A DNA stretch of 64,000 nt, from assembly GCF_945952055.1 (NCBI RefSeq), contig NZ_CAMFHB010000004.1, forward strand, positions 124,001-188,000. The letters run 5' to 3'. How positions within the stretch are numbered: position 1 is the stretch's first letter; every line of letters starts with the position of its first letter. A program made the translations under genes and the position numbers. Below, one piece after another: positions 24,735-33,758 of the stretch. The notes beneath the pieces were generated by a model. That model made no database searches and had not been told where the DNA came from. It saw only the letters and a list, made by a program, of their open reading frames with translations. Source of the DNA: an uncultured Alsobacter sp. (GTDB lineage Bacteria; Pseudomonadota; Alphaproteobacteria; Rhizobiales; Beijerinckiaceae).

Positions 24735-25838
24735 TTACTTCACGGCCGCGCCGACCACCTTGTCCCAGTTCCCGGTGACGGCGGCCTTGTTGGCCTCCTG
24801 CTCCTCGAGGGTCGGGAAGATCGCCTTGGCATAGCCCTCGGCCGGCGGCAGCTTGTCGAGGAGGTCCTTCGGCACCTTGCCGGCGGCGACCATGGCGTTG
24901 AAGCGCGCCGGGTGGCAGTAGCCGGCGAGCCAGCCGAGCTGCCCCTCGTCCGAGTAGAGGTATTCCATCCACAGCTTCGCCGCATTCGGGTGCGGCGCGT
25001 AGGCGGAGATCGCCTGCACGTAGACGCCCGCGAGCGACGACGACTTCGGGATGACGACCTCGATCGGCGGGTTGCCCTTCAGGCTGTCGCGCCAGGAGAG
25101 CAGGTTGTAGTCCCACGCCACCACGACCGGGGTCTGGCCCTGGGCGACCGTGCCCGACTTGCCCGTGACGGGCACGAAGTTGCCGCGCTTGTTGAGCTCG
25201 GCGAAGAACTCCAGGCCCTTCGCACCGGATTCCGCGCCGGGCTTGCCGCCGCCGGCGATGCCGGCCGACATGACCGCGAGGATCGCCTGGTTGGAGGCGC
25301 GCGGGTCACCCGGCAGGGCGACCGCGTTCTTGAAGTCGGGCTTCAGCAGGTCGGACCAGTCGGCGGGGGTGGTCTTGATCAGGTCCTTGTTGATGCCGAT
25401 CGCCATCACGCCGTAGTAGTCGCCGTACCAGTGGCCTTCCGGATCCTTGACGTTGTCGGGGATCTCGGCCCAGGTGGCCACCTTGTAAGGCTGGGTGAGG
25501 CCGTCCTTCTTGGCCGACGGACCGAAGGCGAGGCCGACGTCGATCACGTCGGGGGCCTGCGGGCCGGTGTTGCCCTTGTTGGCCTTGATGGCCTCGATCT
25601 CGTCGGCCGAGCCCGCGTCGGGGTTCAGCTCGTTGACCTTGAGGCCGTACTTCTTCTTGAAGCCGTCGATGACCTTGCCGTAGCCGCACCAGTCGTGGGG
25701 CAGAGCAATGACGGTAAGTTCGCCTTCCTTCTTGGCGGCGGCGATGAGATCGTCGAGAGCCGCCGCGTAGCTCGCTTGCGACACGAGCGCGGTGCCCGCC
25801 AGAAGCACGGAGGCGGTCAGTACGGAACGCAGGTTCAT
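24735..25838 (-). CDS. ABC transporter periplasmic substrate-binding protein (family 1, PotD/iron-type)
   Basis: This 367-residue periplasmic binding protein begins with a signal peptide (LTASVLLAGTALVSQASYAAA, cleavage near residue 25). The mature start LDDLIAAAKKEGELTV is typical of the PotD/iron/2-aminoethylphosphonate-type subfamily. It is first in the operon with two permeases and an ATPase. Ligand type (polyamine, ferric complex, phosphonate or other anion) cannot be separated by inspection. The ATG at 25838 precedes the signal peptide directly. Confidence 0.85.
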   Translation of the reverse strand: MNLRSVLTASVLLAGTALVSQASYAAALDDLIAAAKKEGELTVIALPHDWCGYGKVIDGFKKKYGLKVNELNPDAGSADEIEAIKANKGNTGPQAPDVIDVGLAFGPSAKKDGLTQPYKVATWAEIPDNVKDPEGHWYGDYYGVMAIGINKDLIKTTPADWSDLLKPDFKNAVALPGDPRASNQAILAVMSAGIAGGGKPGAESGAKGLEFFAELNKRGNFVPVTGKSGTVAQGQTPVVVAWDYNLLSWRDSLKGNPPIEVVIPKSSSLAGVYVQAISAYAPHPNAAKLWMEYLYSDEGQLGWLAGYCHPARFNAMVAAGKVPKDLLDKLPPAEGYAKAIFPTLEEQEANKAAVTGNWDKVVGAAVK

Positions 25839-26191
25839 GGTCGTTTGCCCATCCTTGAGCGAGCCCATGATCGAGCCCGCAGCCCTCATGACGTGTCGTC
25901 GCGATAGCCATGTGACAGTGTGATGGCTCCACGACACAAAATGCATAAGGGGTCCCGAGAGGCGGCTCAAGCTTCTTGCAACGGTCAAGCGGGGATCGCG
26001 CGATTTTGCTGTCCGCCGAGCGTGCGCACGCGCTTCCTCTCGTCAATTCGCGCCGATTTTCTGCCGGTTTGCGACGCTGGCCCGCTCGCATCCCCGGTCA
26101 AGCCCGCGGCGGGATGGAACCCCTCCGCCGCCCGTGAAGTTTGCGCCCTGTTCGAGCCCGGGGATGCCCACGGGCGCCCGGGAGCACCCGC
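25839..26191. other. 353-base divergent intergenic region (importer operon and mgtC-like gene)
   Basis: No gene was recognised. The part next to the binding-protein gene is AT-richer (CACGACACAAAATGCATAAGG at about 25930-25950) and probably carries its promoter. A perfect 12-base palindrome, GCGTGCGCACGC, lies at 26020-26031 and is a possible regulator site. GGGAGC before 26192 is the ribosome-binding site of the MgtC-like gene. Confidence 0.45.
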
Positions 26192-26626
26192 ATGGCCAGC
26201 CTCTTCGACATCGACCTCAGGGAAGCCCTCGTCCACCTGGCCAACCTGATGGCGGCCTACGTGCTCGCACTGCCTCTGGGATGGAACCGGGAAAAGCAGG
26301 ATCGCAGCGCGGGGCTGCGCACCTTTCCGCTCGTGGCACTGGCGACCTGCGGGTTCGTGGAAGCCGCCGAGCACTCCCTCGGCCATTCCCCCGAGGCGAT
26401 GGCCCGGATCATCGAGGGGCTGATCACGGGCATCGGATTCATCGGCGGCGGCGCGATCCTCAAGCAGAGCGGCACGGTCCACGGCACCGCCACGGCCGCC
26501 AGCCTGTGGGTGACGGGCGGGATCGGCAGTGCCGTGGGCCTCGGCAGCTACGAGGTCGCCGTGGCGCTGATGATCCTGGCGTTCGTCACGCTCCTGGTGC
26601 TCGGCAACGAGCCGCAGAGGCGCTGA
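26192..26626 (+). CDS. MgtC/SapB family membrane protein
   Basis: This 144-residue membrane protein of the MgtC/SapB family has about four predicted helices. The conserved stretches LPLGWNREK, RTFPLVALATC, GLITGIGFIGGGAIL and GTATAASLW are present. It lacks the C-terminal ACT-like domain of full-length MgtC, so it is the short SapB-like form, often linked to Mg2+ limitation or membrane stress. The ATG at 26192 was chosen because the first helix region starts shortly after it; longer versions would add an Arg/Pro-rich tail. It ends 7 bases from the convergent reductase gene. Confidence 0.82.
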   Translation: MASLFDIDLREALVHLANLMAAYVLALPLGWNREKQDRSAGLRTFPLVALATCGFVEAAEHSLGHSPEAMARIIEGLITGIGFIGGGAILKQSGTVHGTATAASLWVTGGIGSAVGLGSYEVAVALMILAFVTLLVLGNEPQRR

Positions 26627-26633
26627 ACCCCGA

Positions 26634-27647
26634 TCACGCGACCAGCATCGCGTCGAGCGTCTCCCACGCCAGGGGACGCCTGCCCTCCTCGATCTCGTGG
26701 ATCAGGAACACGAGCCGCTCCAGCGCCGGCGTCGGCACGCCGACCTCCTTGCCGATGGTGGCGATGATACCGATCTGGGCGTCGATCTCGGTGCGGCGCT
26801 TGCGCACCGCGAGGTCACGCCAGATGCCGGAGTGGGTCTTGGCCGAGCCGCGGTTGAAGGTGACCATGGCGTCGATGGAGGCCTGCAGCGCGACGGGGTC
26901 CCCGCCGGGTGCGAACGCGGCCGGATCGAAGCCGTTGAAGCCCATGGGCTTGACGCCCTTGGCGGCTGCGACCGCCATGACCTCGTTGCCCAGCGCCTTG
27001 TAGACCGGCAGGTGGCGCGCCGAGGCGAGCGCGTCGGCGATCGACTCGTTGGTGAGCGCGGTGCCGAACAGCAGCGCGCCGTAACCGAGCTTGCCCCACA
27101 GATAGGCGAAGATGTCGTCGGTGAGGACGGCGTCCGGCTCGAACTGCCGCAGCAGCGCGTGCATCTCGCGGACCCGGTCGGTCATGCTCCCATCGAGCTC
27201 GCCGACCACCACGGCAGCGCGGTTGCCCCGGATGATCCGGCCGGGACCAAGATAGTCCGCGCCGAAATTCACGAAGCAGCCCATCGTCCGTTCCGCGCCG
27301 ACGACCTTGGCCAGCACCAGCTCGTTGAGGCCGTTCTGGGCGGACAGGACGTAGCCGTCGTCGGCGAGGTGCGGCAGCAGCTGCTGGGCGGCCGCTTCCG
27401 TATGGTGCGCTTTCACGGCGAGCACGACGCGGCGGAAGCGCCCCTTCACATCGGCGGGACCGACGGCACGGACGGGCTGACGGAATTCCTCGACGGGCCC
27501 CTCGATGGCAAGGCCGGACGCGTTCATCGCCGCGACGTGGTCGGCGTCGATGTCGACGAGCAGCACGTCGTGGCCGGCGCGCGCCCAGTAGGCGCCGATG
27601 GTGCCGCCGATGGCGCCGGCGCCCCAGATCAGGATCGGGTCGGCCAT
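26634..27647 (-). CDS. Ketopantoate reductase (ApbA/PanE) family protein
   Basis: This is an NADPH-dependent 2-oxo-acid reductase-like enzyme of 337 residues. The N-terminal Rossmann motif is ILIWGAGAIGGTIGAYWARAG with VLLVD following. The substrate-binding helices contain the family-typical Lys in VVLAVKAHHT and the NGLNE motif. The C-terminal domain carries KLGYGALLF and the DIDAQIG-like segment. Many paralogues in catabolic operons are not pantothenate enzymes, and the location (overlapping the creatininase-like gene by 19 bases, last in the MarR operon) suggests that here too. Confidence 0.83.
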   Translation of the reverse strand: MADPILIWGAGAIGGTIGAYWARAGHDVLLVDIDADHVAAMNASGLAIEGPVEEFRQPVRAVGPADVKGRFRRVVLAVKAHHTEAAAQQLLPHLADDGYVLSAQNGLNELVLAKVVGAERTMGCFVNFGADYLGPGRIIRGNRAAVVVGELDGSMTDRVREMHALLRQFEPDAVLTDDIFAYLWGKLGYGALLFGTALTNESIADALASARHLPVYKALGNEVMAVAAAKGVKPMGFNGFDPAAFAPGGDPVALQASIDAMVTFNRGSAKTHSGIWRDLAVRKRRTEIDAQIGIIATIGKEVGVPTPALERLVFLIHEIEEGRRPLAWETLDAMLVA

Positions 27648-28339
27648 GGGCCCTCCAGCTGTTCACGAGTCTCGGCGACACCCGTCGCCCACAGGTCGAG
27701 CATCACGTCGTCCGGCTTCTGGTAGGAGCCACCGAACACGCCATCGCCCAGGATCTCGCGGACGCCGGGCGGCGAGGACACGCGCATCAGTTCGCGGTCG
27801 AACGGAGGCTTGTCTCCCTGCGGCATCGCGATGTTGGCGAGCCGCGTCCAGGGGAAGTTCTCCATCCAGTTGGCATGCGAGCCCGTCGTGTCGATGGCCT
27901 GGACCTTGGCCCAGGCGCGCGGCGCGTTCCACCAGCTGTGGAACTTGATGGAGAGCTCGGGGTGGTCGACCATCATGTCGCCGGCCAGCGCCGCGACCGG
28001 CTGGTTGCCGCCGTGCCCGTTGACGATGAGGAAGCGCCGGAAGCCCACCCGCCGCAGCGAATCCACCACGTCGCGCACCACGGCGAGCAGCGTCTCGACC
28101 CGCAGCGTGATGCTGCCCGGGTAGGTCGCGAAGTAGGGCGCGATGCCGTAGGGCATCACCGGGAACACCGGCACGCCGAGCGGCTCGGCCGCTTCGGTCG
28201 CGACCTTCTCGGCCAGGATCGAGTCCACCGCCAGCGAGAGATAGCCGTGCTGCTCGGTGGAGCCGATCGGCAGGACACAACGGTCGTCGGACCGCAGCCA
28301 GGCCTCGACCTGCATCCAGTTCATGTCGCGGATCTGCAT
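27629..28339 (-). CDS. Creatininase family amidohydrolase
   Basis: This 236-residue metal-dependent amidohydrolase belongs to the family that includes creatininase and mycofactocin-type peptidases. Likely metal ligands are Glu and His in STEQHGYLSLAVDS and the second-shell group NGHGGNQ. The start at 28339 has AAGGAGG upstream. It sits between the isoaspartyl-peptidase-like gene and the ketopantoate-reductase-like gene in an operon divergent from a peptide-type ABC importer. Cleavage of a cyclic amide or small lactam from the imported compound is a reasonable inference. Confidence 0.82.
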   Translation of the reverse strand: MQIRDMNWMQVEAWLRSDDRCVLPIGSTEQHGYLSLAVDSILAEKVATEAAEPLGVPVFPVMPYGIAPYFATYPGSITLRVETLLAVVRDVVDSLRRVGFRRFLIVNGHGGNQPVAALAGDMMVDHPELSIKFHSWWNAPRAWAKVQAIDTTGSHANWMENFPWTRLANIAMPQGDKPPFDRELMRVSSPPGVREILGDGVFGGSYQKPDDVMLDLWATGVAETREQLEGPWPTRS

Positions 28340-28356
28340 CCCGCGGTCCTCCTTCC

Positions 28357-28392
28357 AGGAATCAGGCCAGAGATCAGGCCCAAAGGTCAGGC
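28357..28392. repeat. Three tandem 12-base repeats at the peptidase/creatininase junction
   Basis: AGGAATCAGGCC and AGAGATCAGGCC are adjacent, followed by a degenerate third unit CAAAGGTCAGGC that contains the stop codon of the isoaspartyl-peptidase gene. The array fills most of the 47-base intergenic gap. Confidence 0.5.
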
Positions 28393-29340
28393 ATCGAGCC
28401 GGTCGTCGCCGAAGATGGCGACGGCCATGCGGCCGCCGCGTGCGATGCCGCGGTACATGCCGGGGGTGTTGTGGGGCAGGATGGCCGAGCCGTCCGCGCC
28501 CACCGCGATGAAGCCGCCCGTGCCGCCCATGGCGCCGAGCTCCTCGAGGGCCTGGGCGCTGGCGGCCTCCAGGGTCATTCCCTTCAGCTCCATGAGGCAG
28601 GAGATGCGGTGGCCGATGACGCAGCGGATGAAGATCTCGCCCTGTCCGGTGCCGGAGAAGGCGACCGTCGCGTCGTTGGCGTAGGTGCCGGCGCCGATGA
28701 TGGGGCTGTCGCCCACGCGGCCGACCATCTTGTCGGCGTAACCGCCCGTCGAGGTGGCGGCCGCGAGGTGACCCGCCTTGTCGCGGGCGACGGCGCCCAC
28801 GGTGCCGTGGCTGTCTTTCTCGGAGGCCGCGGCCTTGGCCTTCTTGGCCGCCTGGACGCGCTCCAGCGCCGCCTGCCGCTCGGGCGTGAAGAAGTACCAG
28901 GGGGCCACGATCGGCAGCCCCTGCTCCCGGGCGAACTGCTCGGCGCCGGCGGCCGTCAGCATCACGTGGGGGGTGCGCTCCATGACCGCGCGGGCGGCGC
29001 TCACGGGATTGCGGATGCGGGTCGTGCAGGACACCGCGCCGGCGGCGCGGTTGCGCCCGTCCATGATCGAGCTGTCGTGCTCGATGGTGCCCTCGCTCGT
29101 CAGCGCCGCGCCGTGGCCGGCGTTGAAGAACGGGCTGTCCTCCATCACGCGCACGGCGGCTTCGACGGCGTCCAGGGAAGGCCCACCCCGGTCGAGGATC
29201 TCCCAGCCAGCGGCGAGCGCGCGGCGCAGGTCCGCCCGGATGGCTGCCTCGCGCTCGGGCGAGGCGTCGCCCTTCTGGATCGCCCCGGCGCCCCCGTGGA
29301 TGAGGAGCACGGGGCCGGGATCAGGCTGCGGATGCGTCAT
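28387..29340 (-). CDS. iaaA: Isoaspartyl peptidase/L-asparaginase (Ntn hydrolase)
   Basis: This 317-residue plant-type asparaginase precursor self-cleaves to release an N-terminal Thr nucleophile. The cleavage site SHG-TVGAVA puts the nucleophile at Thr180. Other conserved parts are IHGGAGA at 14-20, FNAGHGAAL, IMDGRNRAAGAV, and VGDSPIIGAG with GTGQGE after the cleavage site. It removes Asp from isoaspartyl dipeptides or deaminates asparagine. The gene overlaps the MarR gene by 20 bases, and its operon is divergent from a peptide-type ABC importer, which supports a role in degrading imported beta-aspartyl-like compounds. Confidence 0.88.
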   Translation of the reverse strand: MTHPQPDPGPVLLIHGGAGAIQKGDASPEREAAIRADLRRALAAGWEILDRGGPSLDAVEAAVRVMEDSPFFNAGHGAALTSEGTIEHDSSIMDGRNRAAGAVSCTTRIRNPVSAARAVMERTPHVMLTAAGAEQFAREQGLPIVAPWYFFTPERQAALERVQAAKKAKAAASEKDSHGTVGAVARDKAGHLAAATSTGGYADKMVGRVGDSPIIGAGTYANDATVAFSGTGQGEIFIRCVIGHRISCLMELKGMTLEAASAQALEELGAMGGTGGFIAVGADGSAILPHNTPGMYRGIARGGRMAVAIFGDDRLDA

Positions 29341-29932
29341 GGGCGGCAGGCTCCGAATTCGCGTCGTCCGGGAAGGGCGGCAGGCCCGGCACGCCCTCGG
29401 CGGGCCAGGAGAAGGTGGCGAGGACGATCTTGGCGAGCAGCACCGAGAGCGTCTCGCGCTCCTTCGGCGTCAGGGGCTTCAGCATCTCGTCCTGCACGTG
29501 GACGAAGCGCGGCAGCGTGTCCACGAAAAGCTTGCGACCCTCGGGCGTGAGGCTCAGGAGCCAGCTGCGCTTGTCGGTGGGGTGGCGCTGGCGGGTGATG
29601 AGGCCGCGCTTCTCCAGCGACACGATCGCGCGGGAGAGCGTGTTCTTCGGGAAGCCGTAGGAAATGCCGATGTCCCGGGCCGTCACCTGGTCCCGCAGGC
29701 CCAGCGAATAGATGACGGCCACCTGCGGCCGCACGAGGCCGTAGCGCTGCTCGATCGAGCCGTAGAGCGGGATGTTATAGCGCAGCGACAGGTAGTTGAA
29801 GCGGAAGGCGAACCAGGACGGGTTTTCCCACAGGCGGGCCTGCGTGACCACGTCGATGCCGTGGCCGTCGAAATCCTCCGGTCGCCCCGGTACGGGCGGC
29901 ATCGCCAACCTGCCCTTCCCATCCGCCGCCAT
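29321..29932 (-). CDS. MarR family transcriptional regulator
   Basis: This 203-residue winged-helix regulator is longer than the usual 140-160 residues because of a roughly 40-residue N-terminal extension and a polar C-terminal tail. The DNA-binding region is about 85-140 (TARDIGISYGFPKNTLSRAIVSLEKRGLI, then the wing RHPTDKRSWLLSLTPEG). It leads the isoaspartyl-peptidase/creatininase/reductase operon and is divergent from the ABC importer, so it probably represses both until the imported compound appears. A candidate operator lies in the intergenic region. Confidence 0.86.
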   Translation of the reverse strand: MAADGKGRLAMPPVPGRPEDFDGHGIDVVTQARLWENPSWFAFRFNYLSLRYNIPLYGSIEQRYGLVRPQVAVIYSLGLRDQVTARDIGISYGFPKNTLSRAIVSLEKRGLITRQRHPTDKRSWLLSLTPEGRKLFVDTLPRFVHVQDEMLKPLTPKERETLSVLLAKIVLATFSWPAEGVPGLPPFPDDANSEPAAHDASAA

Positions 29933-29955
29933 GACGATGCGCCGCGCTCCTGCCG

Positions 29956-29983
29956 GTCAAACTGGTCCCATATGGAACTTGAC
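29956..29983. promoter_or_regulatory. Candidate MarR operator in the divergent intergenic region
   Basis: A perfect 8-base palindrome CCATATGG (29968-29975) is flanked by an inverted GTCAA (29956-29960) and TTGAC (29979-29983). The two symmetries are off-centre by two bases, so this is only a candidate site. It is 24 bases upstream of the marR start. Confidence 0.35.
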
Positions 29984-30100
29984 GGGTCGGCCGACCGTGG
30001 TCAAGGTTGGGATATCGTCGTCGACGGATCGCGGACGGGACAGGCATGGGCCTGGCCCCCAACCTGCGGCGGGCGGCCCGAAACCCGGGAGATGAAGTCC

Positions 30101-31696
30101 ATGCACCACGTGTTGACGCGGACGCTTGCGGCCGCAGTGTTGTCCACCACGATCCTCGCCGGCGCCAGCGGCGTGCTCGCCCAGACGCTCACCGTCGGCA
30201 CCCGCGCCGGCCCCGAGTCGATCGACCCGCACTTCACGGCGTCGGGCACCCACGCCGAGGCGCTCAAGCACGTGTTCGACACGCTGGTGTGGTCGGGCGA
30301 CAAGCTGCAGCTCGAGCCGCGGCTGGCCGAGAGCTGGAAGCCGCTGAACGACACGACCTGGGAGTTCAAGCTGCGCAAGGGCGTGAAGTTCCACGACGGC
30401 TCGGACTTCACCGCCGAGGACGTGAAGTTCTCGATCGAGCGCATCCCGACCGTCTCCGGCCCGAACCCGACGACCATCTACGTCCGCCGCGTGAAGGAGA
30501 CGAAGATCGTCGATCCCCACACGCTGCACATCGTGACGGACGGCCCGGCGCCGAATCTGCCGAACGATTTCATCCGCCTGTTCATCGTGTCCTCGAAGGC
30601 CGCCGCCGGCCTGACCAAGGACAACGCCAACGAGGCGTTCAACACCGGCAAGGCCGCCATCGGCACCGGCCCCTACAAGTTCGTCTCGTGGACGCCCAAG
30701 GAGCAGCTCGTTCTCGATCGCTTCGACGGCTACTGGGGCGGCGCCCAGCCCTGGCAGAAGGTGGTGCGCAAGGAGCTGCCGAACGATGCGGCCCGCGTGG
30801 CGCAGCTGCGCGCCGGTCAGGTCGACATGATCGTGCGCGCGCCCGCCGCCGACGTGCCCACGCTGGAGCGGGACAACACGCTGGCGATCGTGAAGGGCGA
30901 CACGGTCTACGTGTTCTACGCCGAGTTCGACATGCGCGAGAAGCCGCCGCAGATCACGGCTAAGGACGGCTCGGCGCTGCCGGCCAACCCCTTCCGCGAC
31001 CAGCGCGTGCGTGACGCGGTCGACCTGGCCATCGACAAGGCGGCGCTGGCCGAGGTGGCCATGGAAGGCCTGGGCAAGCCCGCGAGCCAGCTCGTGACGC
31101 CCGGCATCTTCGGCTACAACGACAAGATCCCGGTCACCAAGCCCGACCTGAACAAGGCCAAGGAGCTCCTCGCCGCGGCCGGTTTCAAGGACGGCTTCAA
31201 GGTGACGTTCAGCTTCACCAACGATCGCCTGCCGGGCGACCGCGCGGTGGGCACCGCGATCGCCCAGATGCTGGCGCGCATCGGCATCGAGGTGGTGGCC
31301 AACGCCCAGCCGGGCGCCGTGCTGTTCCCGGCCCGCACCCGCGGCGACCTGTCCTTCGTGATGTCGGGCTGGGGCACGCTGACGGGCGAGGCCAACTACA
31401 CGCTCTCCTCGCTGATGCACTCCAACGCCCCGAACCTGAAGCTCGGCGCGTTCAACTGGCGCGGCTATCTCAACCCCGAGATGGACAAGATGCTGCAGGC
31501 CGCGGCGGTCGAGATGGACGAGGCCAAGCGCCGCAAGCTGCTCGAGGACGCCAACGAACTGTCCATCAAGGACAAGCCGCTGATCCCGCTCGCCGCGGTG
31601 TCGTCGGCCTGGGCGCTGCGCAAGGACAAGGTGAAGATGGTCCGCACGCGCTCCGACGAGGACAGCCTCGCCATGGACGTGGTGCCGGCGAAGTAG
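30101..31696 (+). CDS. Peptide-type ABC transporter substrate-binding protein (family 5)
   Basis: This 531-residue periplasmic binding protein of the DppA/OppA family begins with a signal peptide (TRTLAAAVLSTTILAGASGVLA, cleavage after VLAQ). Family segments seen are SIDPHFTASGTHAEALKHVFD, KFHDGSDFTAEDVKFSIER and FNTGKAAIGTGPY. ATG 30101 has GGGAG at ideal distance; an ATG at 30092 would leave almost no spacer. It is the first gene of a five-gene importer. Ligands of the family include peptides, but also opines, nickel and sugars, so the ligand is inferred from the neighbouring amide hydrolases. Confidence 0.87.
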   Translation: MHHVLTRTLAAAVLSTTILAGASGVLAQTLTVGTRAGPESIDPHFTASGTHAEALKHVFDTLVWSGDKLQLEPRLAESWKPLNDTTWEFKLRKGVKFHDGSDFTAEDVKFSIERIPTVSGPNPTTIYVRRVKETKIVDPHTLHIVTDGPAPNLPNDFIRLFIVSSKAAAGLTKDNANEAFNTGKAAIGTGPYKFVSWTPKEQLVLDRFDGYWGGAQPWQKVVRKELPNDAARVAQLRAGQVDMIVRAPAADVPTLERDNTLAIVKGDTVYVFYAEFDMREKPPQITAKDGSALPANPFRDQRVRDAVDLAIDKAALAEVAMEGLGKPASQLVTPGIFGYNDKIPVTKPDLNKAKELLAAAGFKDGFKVTFSFTNDRLPGDRAVGTAIAQMLARIGIEVVANAQPGAVLFPARTRGDLSFVMSGWGTLTGEANYTLSSLMHSNAPNLKLGAFNWRGYLNPEMDKMLQAAAVEMDEAKRRKLLEDANELSIKDKPLIPLAAVSSAWALRKDKVKMVRTRSDEDSLAMDVVPAK

Positions 31697-31706
31697 GTCA
31701 CGACGC

Positions 31707-31730
31707 CGGGCGCCCCACAGGGGGCGCCCG
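31707..31730 (+). terminator. Intercistronic hairpin after the family-5 binding-protein gene
   Basis: CGGGCGCCCC and GGGGCGCCCG form a perfect 10-base-pair stem with a 4-base loop, 10 bases after the stop codon. There is no T-run, so partial termination or 3'-end protection of the binding-protein message is more likely than full termination. Confidence 0.65.
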
Positions 31731-31747
31731 ATACCTGCCCCCCAAAC

Positions 31748-31843
31748 CGTCCTGCCCGGGCTTGGCCCGGGCATCCACGACTTTGCCGGGGCCGTCCTCA
31801 AGTCGTGGGTGGCCGGGCCAAGCCCGGCCATGACGCTTGAGAG
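31748..31843. repeat. Family A palindromic repeat, copy 3
   Basis: This is a full-length copy (CGTCCTGCCCGGGCTTGGCC at the left, AGTCGTGGGTGGCCGGGCC and a closing TTGAGAG at the right). It sits between the binding-protein and first permease genes of the peptide-type importer, directly after the hairpin at 31707. Confidence 0.85.
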
Positions 31844-31908
31844 ATGCAGCCTGGGTGAACGGGAGCCTACGTCCCCGAGCCCCTTCCATTCACCACCCCC
31901 GGAGCGCC

Positions 31909-32883
31909 ATGCTCGGATTCATCATCCAGCGTCTGCTGCAGGCCTTGCTCGTCATGCTGGCCATGTCGGCGCTCGTCTTCGTCGGCGTCTATGCGATCGG
32001 CAACCCGATCGACGTGATCATCTCGCCCGACGCGACGCAGGACATCCGCGCCCAGGCGATCGCCCGCTACGGCTTGGACAAGCCGCTGTGGGAGCAATAC
32101 TTCATCTTCATCGGCAACCTGCTGCGCGGCGACCTCGGGCGCTCCTTCGTGTTCGGCATGCCGGTGGTCCAGCTCATCATGAGCCGCCTGCCGGCGACCC
32201 TCGAGCTCACCCTCGTCGCCGTGATCGGTGCCACCCTGATCGGCGTGCCGCTGGGCATCTATGCCGGCTACCGGCCCGAGAGCCCCGCTGCCAAGGCCAT
32301 CATGACCGCGTCGATCCTGGGCTTTTCGGTGCCGACCTTCTGGATCGGGCTGCTGCTCATTCTCACCTTCGCCGTTTGGGGCGGCATGCTGCCGGCCGGC
32401 GGACGCGGCGACACCGTCAGCGTGTTCGGGGTCGAGTGGAGCGTGCTGACGCTCAATGGCTGGAAGCACCTGCTGCTGCCGGCCTTCAACCTCGCCCTGT
32501 TCAAGTTCGCGATGATGGTGCGCCTGTCGCGGGCCGGCACGCGCGAACTGATGCTCACCGACACGGTGAAATTCGCGCGCGCCGCCGGCCTGTCCGACGC
32601 CACCATCCTGCGCCGGCACGTCCTGAAGCTCATCTCCATCCCGATCGTCACCGTGTTCGGGCTCGAGTTCGGCTCCACCCTCGCCTTCGCCGTCGTCACC
32701 GAGACGATCTTCTCGTGGCCGGGCGTCGGCAAGCTCATCATCGACAGCATCAACTCGCTCGACCGGCCGGTGATGGTCGCCTACCTCGTGCTGGTGGCGG
32801 CGCTCTTCGTCACCATCAACGTGGCGGTCGACCTCGTCTACGCGCTGCTCGATCCACGCCTGCGGCCGGGAGAGCGCTCATGA
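31909..32883 (+). CDS. Peptide-type ABC transporter permease, DppB type
   Basis: This 324-residue inner-membrane permease has a first helix at about 9-30 and six helices overall, with the DppB-type signature regions RYGLDKPLWEQY, GDLGRSFVFG and the coupling loop region DTVKFARAAGLSD. ATG 31909 has GGAG upstream and starts right before the first helix (MLGFIIQRLLQALL, the normal DppB start). It overlaps the next permease by 4 bases (ATGA). Confidence 0.88.
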   Translation: MLGFIIQRLLQALLVMLAMSALVFVGVYAIGNPIDVIISPDATQDIRAQAIARYGLDKPLWEQYFIFIGNLLRGDLGRSFVFGMPVVQLIMSRLPATLELTLVAVIGATLIGVPLGIYAGYRPESPAAKAIMTASILGFSVPTFWIGLLLILTFAVWGGMLPAGGRGDTVSVFGVEWSVLTLNGWKHLLLPAFNLALFKFAMMVRLSRAGTRELMLTDTVKFARAAGLSDATILRRHVLKLISIPIVTVFGLEFGSTLAFAVVTETIFSWPGVGKLIIDSINSLDRPVMVAYLVLVAALFVTINVAVDLVYALLDPRLRPGERS

Positions 32884-33758
32884 CGTCCGCTTCTCCCTTC
32901 GCCGGCGCCTGGCGCGAGTTCTGCGAGAACCGCACCGCCGTCCTGGCCCTCGCCGTGGTCGTGCTCATCGTGCTGGCCGCCGTGCTGGCACCCTGGATCA
33001 CGCCGCAGAACCCCTACGACATCGGCACCTTGAGCCTGATGGATGCCCGCCGGCCCCCGGGCTACGTGGGCTCCGGGGGCTACGTCCACTGGCTGGGCAC
33101 CGATGCCCAGGGCCGCGACCTCTATTCCGCCATCCTCTACGGCCTGCGCATCTCGATCCAGATGGGGCTCGCGGCCGGCCTCGTCTCCCTCGTCATCGGC
33201 GGCACGCTGGGCATCGTCGCCGCCTATGCCGGCGGGCGGATCGAGACGGCGATCATGCGGGTCGTCGACCTGCAGCTCTCCTTCCCCGCGATCCTGCTGG
33301 CGCTCGTGCTGGTGGCGCTGCTCGGCCAGGGCAAGACGCAGCTCACCGCCGCCCTGGTGGCGGCCCAGTACGCCTATTTCGCCCGCACCGCCTACGGCGC
33401 CGCCTCTGCCGAGCGGCGCAAGGACTATGTCGAGGCGGCGCTCGCCATCCCGCTGTCCGGCCGGCGGATCGTCTTCCGCCACATCCTGCCCAACGTCATG
33501 CCGCCGCTGATCGTGGTGGCGACGGTGCAGATCGCCAACGCGATCTCGCTGGAGGCCACCCTCTCCTTCCTCGGGCTCGGGCTGCCCGTGACGGAGCCCT
33601 CGCTGGGCATGCTCATCTCCAACGGCTTCCAGTACATGATGTCCGGTCGCTACTGGATCTCGATCTACCCGGGCGTCGCGCTGATCGTCCTCATCGTCGC
33701 CATCAACCTCGTGGGCGACCAGGTGCGCGACCAGTTCAATCCGAGGCTGAAGCGATGA
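32880..33758 (+). CDS. Peptide-type ABC transporter permease, DppC type
   Basis: This 292-residue partner permease has an N-terminal helix (ALAVVVLIVLAAVLAPW), the DppC landmark LGTDAQGRDLYSAILYG, and the coupling segment RKDYVEAALAIPLSGRR followed by HILPN. It overlaps the upstream permease and the downstream ATPase gene by 4 bases each, so the operon is translationally coupled. Confidence 0.88.
   Translation: MTSASPFAGAWREFCENRTAVLALAVVVLIVLAAVLAPWITPQNPYDIGTLSLMDARRPPGYVGSGGYVHWLGTDAQGRDLYSAILYGLRISIQMGLAAGLVSLVIGGTLGIVAAYAGGRIETAIMRVVDLQLSFPAILLALVLVALLGQGKTQLTAALVAAQYAYFARTAYGAASAERRKDYVEAALAIPLSGRRIVFRHILPNVMPPLIVVATVQIANAISLEATLSFLGLGLPVTEPSLGMLISNGFQYMMSGRYWISIYPGVALIVLIVAINLVGDQVRDQFNPRLKR

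Noticed and set aside
30092-30100. ATG at 30092 as start of the family-5 binding protein
   Set aside because: GGGAG would lie directly against this codon; the ATG at 30101 has normal spacing and precedes the signal peptide.
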